This document shows, piece by piece, positions 1 to 4,916 of a stretch of 6,748 nucleotides of DNA. The translations under genes were made by a program, and so were the position numbers. The notes below the pieces were generated by a model. That model saw only the letters and a program-made list of their open reading frames with translations. It was not told where the DNA came from and made no database searches. The first letter of the stretch is position 1. Every line of letters starts with the position of its first letter. Origin of the DNA: Deltaproteobacteria bacterium (GTDB lineage Bacteria > Desulfobacterota > Syntrophobacteria > BM002); the NCBI GenBank assembly GCA_020350905.1, contig CP070843.1:787827-794574 (forward strand), in the 5' to 3' direction.

Positions 1-1
1 C

Positions 2-313
2 CAAGGTTTTCATCAATTTATTGTGCACAATCTCGAGCGCATAGCCCAAGGGGAAGTTTTCCACATACGGCTCATTTTGCCATCACGGCTGGACCAATAC
101 GAGTTTCGAATTCGCAAACGCAAGGTCAAAGGAGACACCCTGTATATTCGGCTTGAAATTGACAACTGGCTTCTTCGATTGTTCGCGCCTCATGTTGACG
201 CCGAGTATGACCAAAAAAATCGCCGTCTGCTGCGTTATGAAGGAATTTCTAACCTGGAAGACACTTCAGGAAAACACAAAAAAGTTACCATAACCTATTC
301 TTATGAGAGTTAG
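2..313 (+). CDS. 3' end of a conserved protein of unknown function (5' end outside window)
   Basis: The reading frame is open from the window edge to a TAG stop at 311-313, giving 103 residues. A GTG at 23-25 could be called a start, but it has no ribosome binding site and the frame continues upstream without a stop, so I read this as the C-terminal part of a longer protein. The visible part begins QGFHQFIVHNLERI, then has PSRLDQYEFRIRKRKV followed by alternating hydrophobic and charged stretches that suggest beta strands, and it ends in a Lys/Thr/Tyr-rich tail. No signal peptide or membrane segment is visible in this part. The F-x-F-I/V...PSRLD pattern recalls uncharacterised proteins I associate with Cfa/DUF1295/DUF2177 neighbourhoods, but I cannot name a family. 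It probably belongs to the same plus-strand unit as the DUF2177 gene. Its function is unknown. Confidence 0.65.
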   Translation, partial: QGFHQFIVHNLERIAQGEVFHIRLILPSRLDQYEFRIRKRKVKGDTLYIRLEIDNWLLRLFAPHVDAEYDQKNRRLLRYEGISNLEDTSGKHKKVTITYSYES

Positions 314-416
314 TTGGATTGTTTGTTTTGTAATTGCTGCGGCGACGGCAATCCTGATAGGAGCCAAAGTTGAACAGTTACGTTCGAATCCAAAAACACC
401 AAGATGTAAAGGTTAG
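303..416 (+). CDS. possible 37-residue membrane peptide
   Basis: An ATG at 303 opens a 37-codon frame ending in TAG at 414-416. It overlaps the 3' end of the upstream gene by 11 bases and stops 3 bases before the DUF2177 start at 420. The product starts MRVSWIVCFVIAAATAILIG, a short basic end followed by a hydrophobic stretch of about 17 residues, and continues as a polar, basic tail (AKVEQLRSNPKTPRCKG). That is the layout of a single-pass small membrane protein or an uncleaved signal anchor. In favour: it fits exactly between two genes on the same strand. Against: no convincing Shine-Dalgarno site precedes it, so translation would need coupling to the upstream gene. It could also be chance. 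No family recognised. Confidence 0.35.
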   Translation: MRVSWIVCFVIAAATAILIGAKVEQLRSNPKTPRCKG

Positions 417-419
417 CAA

Positions 420-827
420 ATGGTAGCAGCAAAACTTGTTCAGCTCTACGTCGTAACTGCTATTTTCTTCTTCGCTATTGATATCCTCTGGTTGGGTGTA
501 ATTGCCAAGAATTTTTACAATAGACACTTAGGCCGCTTTTTCAGAGAACGGGTCAATTGGACAGCTGCCAGCATCTTCTATGCCCTTTACATTCTCGGAA
601 TACTGATTTTCGCCATCTTGCCCGGTATCAGTTGTGCTTCCCTGGCCCGCACTGTCCTCCTGGGTGTGCTATACGGTCTGTTCACCTACGCTACCTATGA
701 TCTCACCAATCTAGCCACCCTCAAAGATTGGCCGGTGAAAATTGTAGTGGTTGATATCCTCTGGGGAATGGTGCTTTGTGGCCTTGTTTCAGCCGGCGGC
801 TTTCTCGTTGCCACACGCTTCCTATAA
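420..827 (+). CDS. DUF2177 family integral membrane protein
   Basis: A 135-residue inner-membrane protein with four predicted helices, roughly residues 7-29, 48-69, 75-97 and 105-133. It carries what I recognise as DUF2177 signatures: FAIDILWLG at 18-26 and YDLTNLATLKDWP at 93-105. The length is typical of the family. The ATG start at 420 follows an AAAGG site at 408-412 with 7 bases of spacing. The biochemical role of DUF2177 is not established, to my knowledge; the family often lies near Cfa-like lipid methyltransferases and DUF1295 proteins in clusters tied to singlet-oxygen or membrane-lipid responses. That association is context, not proof. The gene ends 20 bases from the 3' end of the convergent methyltransferase gene, with no clear terminator hairpin in the gap, so antisense read-through between the two units is possible. 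Confidence 0.88.
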   Translation: MVAAKLVQLYVVTAIFFFAIDILWLGVIAKNFYNRHLGRFFRERVNWTAASIFYALYILGILIFAILPGISCASLARTVLLGVLYGLFTYATYDLTNLATLKDWPVKIVVVDILWGMVLCGLVSAGGFLVATRFL

Positions 828-847
828 GCACAGGGACGTCACCCTTC

Positions 848-1876
848 TCACTTCTTCAGACGATAGTGCGATACTAACCATTCCTCACCGTTTCCATAGC
901 CCCACAGTTCTGAACAGGCAAGAAAGAAAATGCGCCAGCGCTGGAGCCAGCGTTCAGCCTGACCCGGGCCGTAGGTTTCTGCCAATATTGGCAAGACCTG
1001 GTCACGCCTTTTGTCCAGGTTGCTCAGCCAAGCGTCTGCTGTTTTCTTGTAGTGCATACCGTTCAGTCGCCAGTGATCTTCCACGGTAAGATCTTCTTGG
1101 AAACGGAACAACAAGTCATGGGAGGCCATCAGCCCAGCAGTAAAGAAGTAGCGACCCAACCAGTTGTCCTCTCCCTCCTCCTCGAAGATGTAGGCGAATT
1201 TTCTGTGGCTGAAAATGTGGAGAAAGAGTCTGCCTCCCGACTTGAGCCAGTTGGATATGCGGGCCAGAAGCTTCTCCCAGTTGCGCATGTGTTCAAACAT
1301 CTCCACGGATACGATTCGATGGAAGGTTTGATCAGTTTCGAAATCATTCATATCAGCACTTATAACTTCAACATTATTGAGTTTCAAGGCTGCGCAACTT
1401 GCCTTGATGAACTTCCCTTGCGGCCGGGAATTGGACACCGTTACTACCCGGCTGTGCGGGTATTTCTCTGCCATCCACCGAGAAAGAGAGCCCCAGCCAC
1501 TACCGAGTTCTAGGATTTCCATCCCGTATTCAAGCTGGGCCCGCTTACAGGTAAGATCTAACATCGCCTCTTCTGCCTTGTCGAGGGAGTCGACTCCCTG
1601 AGGCCAATAGCAACTGCTGTATTTCATCCATTTGCCCAAGACTTTTTCAAAAAAAGCCGGTGGGAGTTCGTAATGTTGTTCCTTAGGTTTGTGTACTTGC
1701 ACAGCAACGGGACTATTCCTCAGTTCGTCAACGAATCTTTCCAAGGCCTGAAGCTGCTTTTCACTGTCGCCAAGATCTTCCAACCGCAATCTTTTCTTGT
1801 CCAGTTCACGTATCCCCCTGCGGATAAGGCTGTCTGGAAGGAGACCACGTTCTGCTAGTTCAATGGCAAATCTCAT
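848..1876 (-). CDS. SAM-dependent methyltransferase, cyclopropane-fatty-acyl-phospholipid synthase superfamily (coclaurine N-methyltransferase-like)
   Basis: A 342-residue soluble class I methyltransferase. The SAM-binding motif I is LELGSGWGS (residues 122-130), preceded by the substrate-side motif MKYSSCYWP (84-92), and the active-site EMFEHM lies at 192-197. The later motifs RYFFTAGLMAS (242-252), WRLNGMHYKKTADAW (269-283) and ELWGYGNGEEW (323-333) resemble plant coclaurine N-methyltransferases from memory more closely than E. coli Cfa. Relative to Cfa, the bicarbonate-site Cys is Ser88 and the Ile of HTI is Phe222, while Glu195, His220 and Tyr276 are kept. Cyclopropane formation is therefore uncertain; methylation of an unsaturated acyl chain or an amine is possible. 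In-frame codons allow an 8-residue longer start at 1900, but AAAGGAG at 1882-1888 sits 5 bases before the ATG at 1876, which overlaps the upstream TGA as ATGA. I therefore choose 1876. It is the last gene of the minus-strand operon. Confidence 0.9.
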   Translation of the reverse strand: MRFAIELAERGLLPDSLIRRGIRELDKKRLRLEDLGDSEKQLQALERFVDELRNSPVAVQVHKPKEQHYELPPAFFEKVLGKWMKYSSCYWPQGVDSLDKAEEAMLDLTCKRAQLEYGMEILELGSGWGSLSRWMAEKYPHSRVVTVSNSRPQGKFIKASCAALKLNNVEVISADMNDFETDQTFHRIVSVEMFEHMRNWEKLLARISNWLKSGGRLFLHIFSHRKFAYIFEEEGEDNWLGRYFFTAGLMASHDLLFRFQEDLTVEDHWRLNGMHYKKTADAWLSNLDKRRDQVLPILAETYGPGQAERWLQRWRIFFLACSELWGYGNGEEWLVSHYRLKK

Positions 1877-2655
1877 GGCTTCTCCTTTCTCGGAAACCAT
1901 GGAATGAAACTACTTGTGCTCTTTATGTACTCCTGATATTCAGGCCGACTATCTACTATTGTTTTTTCCAACAGAGTAACGCCAGAGACTTTCATCAGGA
2001 GAAAAGTTATGAGCAGCGGGCTTATCACCAACCATGCGCTTCCTGGTGTGGCCAAAGTTATAATAAATAGTCCCCACCAGACCAGAGATTCACCAAAATA
2101 ATTGGGGTGTCGGGTATAAGCCCACAACCCCTTGTTCATCACCTTGCCTTTGTTTTCTGGGTCTGCCTTGAAGCGGTACAATTGCCAATCGGCCACCGCC
2201 TCGAAGAGGAAACCAACAGTCCAAATGATCACCCCCATAAAATCGAGCATCACTAACCTCGCAGGAACTGCCGAAATCTGCCCAACCTGTAGGGTGAGGG
2301 AGATTACCCATAAGAGGACTCCTTGCAGCCCGAATACGGTAAAAAAACTAACCCACCAGAAACGGGGGCCGTATTGGGCTCTCCAGGCCTGGTAGCGGCG
2401 ATCCTCACCGTGACCCCAATTTCGGATGCAGATATAGAGCGCTAGACGGAGTCCCCATAGGGTGGTGAGCACGGTAATCAGCACTTTTCGACCCAGGTAA
2501 CCATCTGCCTTGAGGAAAGTAAGCCAGGCAACAACAACGAACCCCAGGCCCCAGAACACGTCCACGATGCTTGCATCCCTTTTGAGGAGACTAAACAGCC
2601 AGACTGCAAACATCATGGCCATTACAGCAGCGAGGTTAGCGAGGAAAATGGACAA
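1873..2655 (-). CDS. DUF1295 family membrane protein (steroid 5-alpha-reductase-like)
   Basis: A 260-residue polytopic membrane protein. The hallmark C-terminal motif GLWAYTRHPNYFGE is at residues 176-189, followed by the membrane segment LVWWGLFIITLA. The N-terminal DASIVDVFWGLGFV (27-40) and the FEAVADWQLYRFK block (151-163) are also typical of DUF1295. The family belongs to the steroid 5-alpha-reductase/isoprenylcysteine methyltransferase fold, whose members reduce or methylate lipid-like substrates using the conserved HPNY region; the substrate here is unknown. About six hydrophobic segments are visible. The start is TTG at 2655, with AAAAGGAG at 2662-2669 and 6 bases of spacing. A nearby ATG at 2660 is in another frame and only one base from that site. 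Its stop overlaps the methyltransferase start (ATGA), so the two products are probably translationally coupled and may act on the same lipid. Forty-eight bases separate it from the transporter gene upstream. Confidence 0.9.
   Translation of the reverse strand: MSIFLANLAAVMAMMFAVWLFSLLKRDASIVDVFWGLGFVVVAWLTFLKADGYLGRKVLITVLTTLWGLRLALYICIRNWGHGEDRRYQAWRAQYGPRFWWVSFFTVFGLQGVLLWVISLTLQVGQISAVPARLVMLDFMGVIIWTVGFLFEAVADWQLYRFKADPENKGKVMNKGLWAYTRHPNYFGESLVWWGLFIITLATPGSAWLVISPLLITFLLMKVSGVTLLEKTIVDSRPEYQEYIKSTSSFIPWFPRKEKP
1882..1888 (-). promoter_or_regulatory. ribosome binding site deciding the methyltransferase start
   Basis: Read on the minus strand this is AAAGGAG, 5 bases before the ATG at 1876-1874. 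It lies inside the last codons of the DUF1295 gene. It supports the shorter methyltransferase over a start at 1900. Confidence 0.75.
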
Positions 2656-2661
2656 TGCATA

Positions 2662-2669
2662 CTCCTTTT
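2662..2669 (-). promoter_or_regulatory. ribosome binding site supporting a TTG start for the DUF1295 gene
   Basis: Read on the minus strand this is AAAAGGAG, 6 bases before the TTG at 2655-2653. The only nearby ATG (2660) is one base away and out of frame, so TTG is the best-supported start. Confidence 0.7.
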
Positions 2670-2703
2670 ACTTTTGTGTAACCATCGTTGTTCCCACAAT
2701 CCG

Positions 2704-4107
2704 TTATCTGAGTATCCGGCCTGGACGGAGAGGGTCTTGAACAGACTGGCCCGCTCGCCTCTCAACAATGGCCTTCAAAATATCTTTGTGGACTCTGCGA
2801 CTGATTGGATAAGCCAGTGCTATGACGAAAGCTGCAATATTACATAGAGATGGCACCAGGGCGTAGAGAACCCTGAGAGTGAACTGCACCTGTTCTGATT
2901 GCTCGACATTGGGCGTGTAGCCAACAACTCCCAAAATCGATAGTGCCAAGCCAACCCCTAGAGCCGCGGCAAGCTTCTTGGTAATAGACCATATGCCAAT
3001 GTATTCACCCTCTCGTCTTTGACCTGAGAGAAGCTCATCGTAATCAATGACATCAGCCTGCATGGCAGAGGGTATGGCAAGGGTTGCACCGAGCCCAATA
3101 CCAGAGAGAAACACCAGGACCCCGTAGATGTTTGCATCCCCCGGTCCCAAAAAAAAGACGCCGATAAAGGCTCCGGTGTTTATTACCATGGCTGCGAGCC
3201 AGGTAACCTTTTTCTCCAGCCTCCGTGCCATGTAGATCCAGCCAGGTAGAAAAAAAACCGCGGTGACGAAGTAAATGAGAAGGAAAAGATCAGCTTGCTT
3301 GGACTGCAGCACGTATTCCACATAATAGAGAATTAAAGTGGCCGGCAGATTGCTGCCAAAGGCAGCGACAATATAAGAGATCAGCAATATGATAAATGGA
3401 CGGTTTTGTGAGACATGCCTGAGACCCTGCATCAGACTCTGTTTGTCCCCGTGAATATTTTGTGGCCTTTCACGAATGGAGAGGACGCACCACCAACAAA
3501 AGGCTATCAGGAGAGGCGCATAGAGCACAGCGATCCAGAAGAATTTGGCCCGCTCCCCTGCTGCAGTTGGCGACAGACCAAAGGCCCAGGCCACAGCCGC
3601 CGGGGAGCTTGCTGCCGCCAGAGTGCCGGCGATCAGGGCTCCATCTCTCATGCCCAGGAGGGTGGTGCGTTCGTCATAATCAAAAGTGATCTCAGGCCCG
3701 AGGGACTCGTAAGGCACTACCACTGCTGTCCAGAAAAGAAACAAACAAAAAACCGTTACGCCGAACCAAACAGTCTCGAAGAGTGGAGAACCCGGGGGTG
3801 GATGAAAGAGAAAATACATGGACAGGGAGAGAAGAATTGCCCCTCCGGCAATGTAAGGTCTGCGTCTACCGAAGCGCGTTTGTGTGCGGTCGGATAGATA
3901 GCCGATCGCCGGATCGGTTACAGCGTCAAAGAGCCTTACTGCCAATAACAAGTATCCCAGAATGGCAATGTTCACCCCCACCACGTCAGTGTAGAATTTG
4001 GGGATGTAGACGTATACTGGAATGCCCACAATAGCAAGGGCAAATGCCGGAGCAGCATACGCGACTTTTTTTGCTATGGGAACCCTGCCTGATTCGCTGA
4101 TTTTCAT
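2704..4107 (-). CDS. MFS transporter, GPH (MelB-like cation symporter) family
   Basis: A 467-residue protein with about twelve hydrophobic segments, the usual size for GPH-family symporters. The N-terminal region contains KFYTDVVGV (37-45) and RLFDAVTDPAIGYLSDRT (58-75), then RFGRRRPYI (78-86). This corresponds to the MelB cation-site helix, with Asp61 and Asp65 matching the paired MelB aspartates and a basic MFS loop after them. A second hallmark is DVIDYDELLSGQRREGEYIG in the C-terminal half. Family members move sugars with sodium or protons, but homologues in lipid or stress clusters have no known substrate, so a sugar role should not be assumed. The C-terminus is a basic cytoplasmic tail of about 30 residues. 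The ATG at 4107 has only a weak, distant AAGGGGA site (about 13 bases), so initiation may be inefficient or otherwise controlled. It is the first gene of the minus-strand operon, before the DUF1295 and methyltransferase genes. Confidence 0.9.
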   Translation of the reverse strand: MKISESGRVPIAKKVAYAAPAFALAIVGIPVYVYIPKFYTDVVGVNIAILGYLLLAVRLFDAVTDPAIGYLSDRTQTRFGRRRPYIAGGAILLSLSMYFLFHPPPGSPLFETVWFGVTVFCLFLFWTAVVVPYESLGPEITFDYDERTTLLGMRDGALIAGTLAAASSPAAVAWAFGLSPTAAGERAKFFWIAVLYAPLLIAFCWWCVLSIRERPQNIHGDKQSLMQGLRHVSQNRPFIILLISYIVAAFGSNLPATLILYYVEYVLQSKQADLFLLIYFVTAVFFLPGWIYMARRLEKKVTWLAAMVINTGAFIGVFFLGPGDANIYGVLVFLSGIGLGATLAIPSAMQADVIDYDELLSGQRREGEYIGIWSITKKLAAALGVGLALSILGVVGYTPNVEQSEQVQFTLRVLYALVPSLCNIAAFVIALAYPISRRVHKDILKAIVERRAGQSVQDPLRPGRILR

Positions 4108-4158
4108 GTTCTTGTGAAAATCCCCTTTGTTTCGTATTGCTCGCCCTGCCAGTCAGCA

Positions 4159-4187
4159 ATTCTTAGCACTTAGGCTACGGTTTTCAA
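4159..4187 (-). promoter_or_regulatory. candidate sigma-70-type promoter for the MFS-DUF1295-methyltransferase operon
   Basis: On the minus strand, TTGAAA (4187-4182, 5 of 6 to TTGACA) is followed after 17 bases by AAGAAT (4164-4159, 4 of 6 to TATAAT). Transcription would begin near 4152 and leave a leader of about 45 bases before the ATG at 4107. The spacer contains a tandem CTAAG-TG-CTAAG repeat that runs into the -10 element and could be an operator. I saw no clear ECF-type promoter in this region, though such motifs are short and I may have missed one. Confidence 0.4.
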
Positions 4188-4228
4188 TTTTTTTGCGGCG
4201 AACTCCTGTCTGGGATAGTTACACAAAT

Positions 4229-4256
4229 ATCTTTTTCAAAAGCTCTCTAAAAAGAT
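4229..4256. repeat. AT-rich inverted repeat in the operon leader region
   Basis: ATCTTTTT at 4229-4236 and AAAAAGAT at 4249-4256 form a perfect 8-bp inverted repeat with a 12-base spacer. It is too AT-rich and too far from a coding 3' end to be a convincing terminator. It could be a regulator site upstream of the MFS operon promoter, or chance. Confidence 0.4.
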
Positions 4257-4410
4257 GTAATCCATTTTAGCCAATAAACCTCCTGCTGTAATAATCACTG
4301 CACCGTTCATGTCAAGGAAATGGCGTGCCAAGGAAAGTCGGGTCATGAAGTGGCAGATAAAGAGAAGTTTATTAAGCGGAGACTTTTATCTGGAGGTTGA
4401 AGACAAGAAA

Positions 4411-4434
4411 AGGCGAGTGAAACATCACTCGCCT
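4411..4434 (-). terminator. Rho-independent terminator of the 53-residue gene
   Basis: A perfect 9-bp stem, AGGCGAGTG at 4411-4419 and its complement at 4426-4434, encloses a 6-base loop. Read on the minus strand the stem is followed by TTTTCTTGTCTTC (from 4410 downward), a T-rich tract. The plus-strand flank is not T-rich, so it acts on the minus strand. It lies 30 bases after the stop of the small gene, which suggests a single-gene transcript insulated from the MFS operon. Confidence 0.8.
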
Positions 4435-4464
4435 CCGTTTGTTAAGGGTGAAGATTCTAACGAC

Positions 4465-4626
4465 TTATTCGTTTCTGCTAAACCCGCCCCGATCTAAATC
4501 AGTACAATGAGCTTTCTCTTCATCGCTTACAGTTGACGCATCTCTTAAATCGTCGAGGTCACAGATGTAAGCATTCCCCTCTTTGTCGTAAACGTAAACC
4601 ATTGAACTCTTAGTTGCCTCAGCCAT
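4465..4626 (-). CDS. small acidic protein, 53 residues, unknown function
   Basis: A 53-codon gene from ATG at 4626 to TAA at 4465-4467. Its Shine-Dalgarno site GGGAGG (4638-4633) is near perfect and lies 6 bases before the ATG. An intrinsic terminator follows 30 bases after the stop. The product begins MAEATKSSMVYVYDKEGNAY, continues with ICDLDDLRDAS and ends DEEKAHCTDLDRGGFSRNE. It is strongly acidic, with two cysteines (Cys22 and Cys41), and has no signal peptide or membrane helix. The central VYVYDKEGNAYICDLDDL reads like a beta hairpin followed by a short helix, and the spaced cysteines could bind metal or form a disulfide. I do not recognise the family. A complete set of expression signals around so short a frame makes it very likely a real gene. 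It diverges from uvsE. Confidence 0.8.
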   Translation of the reverse strand: MAEATKSSMVYVYDKEGNAYICDLDDLRDASTVSDEEKAHCTDLDRGGFSRNE

Positions 4627-4632
4627 GATTAA

Positions 4633-4638
4633 CCTCCC
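4633..4638 (-). promoter_or_regulatory. strong ribosome binding site of the 53-residue gene
   Basis: GGGAGG on the minus strand, 6 bases before the ATG at 4626. It is the main evidence that this short frame is translated. Confidence 0.75.
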
Positions 4639-4658
4639 TGTTTGATGATTTGTGTTGA

Positions 4659-4687
4659 GTTATTGTTCTAGTGCAATAGGTTTCCAA
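4659..4687 (-). promoter_or_regulatory. possible promoter of the 53-residue gene
   Basis: On the minus strand, TTGGAA (4687-4682) and AATAAC (4664-4659) are 17 bases apart, each 4 of 6 to consensus. This would give a leader of about 25 bases. An alternative, TTGACG (4742-4737) with AAATTA on the plus strand at 4714-4719, has a better -35 but a poor -10. Confidence 0.25.
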
Positions 4688-4849
4688 ATTTGAATTAATC
4701 CTAGATGACCAAGAAATTAAGAACCCCTTTTCTGTCCGTCAAGAGTCCTAAAAGAAAATTTCGCTCTTATCTAGGTGACATTTGATCTAACCTCCCTCGC
4801 GCTGCAACTCGACTACTTGGTATTTTAAAAGTTCTACCATAGCAAGTTG

Positions 4850-4878
4850 TTGTAAGTTGAGAGGGCCGACACTATATT
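4850..4878 (+). promoter_or_regulatory. sigma-70-type promoter for uvsE and following genes
   Basis: TTGTAA (4850-4855, 4 of 6) and TATATT (4873-4878, 5 of 6) are separated by exactly 17 bases. Transcription would start near 4885, giving a leader of about 32 bases to the ATG at 4917. It leaves too little leader for a start at TTG 4896, which supports the ATG choice. Confidence 0.6.
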
Positions 4879-4916
4879 GATCTTATCCGATTTTTTTGGC
4901 TTTCCAGGACAATGAA

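Larger units (their letters stand above)
4108..4464. other. non-coding stretch upstream of the MFS operon
   Basis: About 357 bases between the MFS start and the 3' end of the 53-residue gene. It contains the candidate operon promoter (4159-4187), the inverted repeat (4229-4256), an orphan AGGAGG site on the minus strand (4284-4279) and the terminator of the small gene (4411-4434). The orphan site precedes a 12-codon frame from TTG at 4274 to TGA at 4236, which could be a leader peptide but has no other support. A 62-codon plus-strand frame at 4309-4497 crosses the terminator, overlaps the small gene's 3' end and lacks a ribosome binding site, so I do not call it. Confidence 0.6.
4627..4916. 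other. divergent intergenic region between the 53-residue gene and uvsE
   Basis: About 290 bases. It holds the ribosome binding site and possible promoter of the small gene and the rightward uvsE promoter. A 10-bp direct repeat, TAACCTCCCT, occurs at 4630-4639 and 4788-4797; on the minus strand both copies read as a Shine-Dalgarno site, but the second leads only into a 4-codon frame (ATG at 4781, TAA at 4769-4767). I saw no LexA-type box upstream of uvsE, and no RNA gene. Confidence 0.55.

Noticed and set aside
828..847. Shared terminator between the convergent DUF2177 and methyltransferase genes
   Set aside because: The 20-base gap has only the 6-bp palindrome GACGTC and no T tract, so I do not call a terminator.
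1052..1513. 153-codon plus-strand open frame
   Set aside because: It is antisense to the methyltransferase, covering its SAM-binding and active-site motifs, and has no coding signature of its own.
3415..3897. 160-codon plus-strand open frame
   Set aside because: It is antisense to the MFS transporter, which has family motifs along its full length. The frame shows no domain or ribosome binding site.
4309..4497. 62-codon plus-strand open frame
   Set aside because: It has no ribosome binding site, crosses the terminator hairpin at 4411-4434 and overlaps the 3' end of the better supported minus-strand small gene. Its Lys/Arg-rich composition looks like read-through of non-coding sequence.
4800..4850. 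Minus-strand 17-codon frame upstream of uvsE (MVELLKYQVVELQREGG)
   Set aside because: It has no ribosome binding site, lies next to and upstream of the uvsE promoter, and is too short to judge. No other support.
4896..4916. Upstream TTG start for uvsE
   Set aside because: It adds seven residues before the conserved MKLGYPCIN start, has no ribosome binding site, and would leave a leader of only about 11 bases from the predicted promoter.
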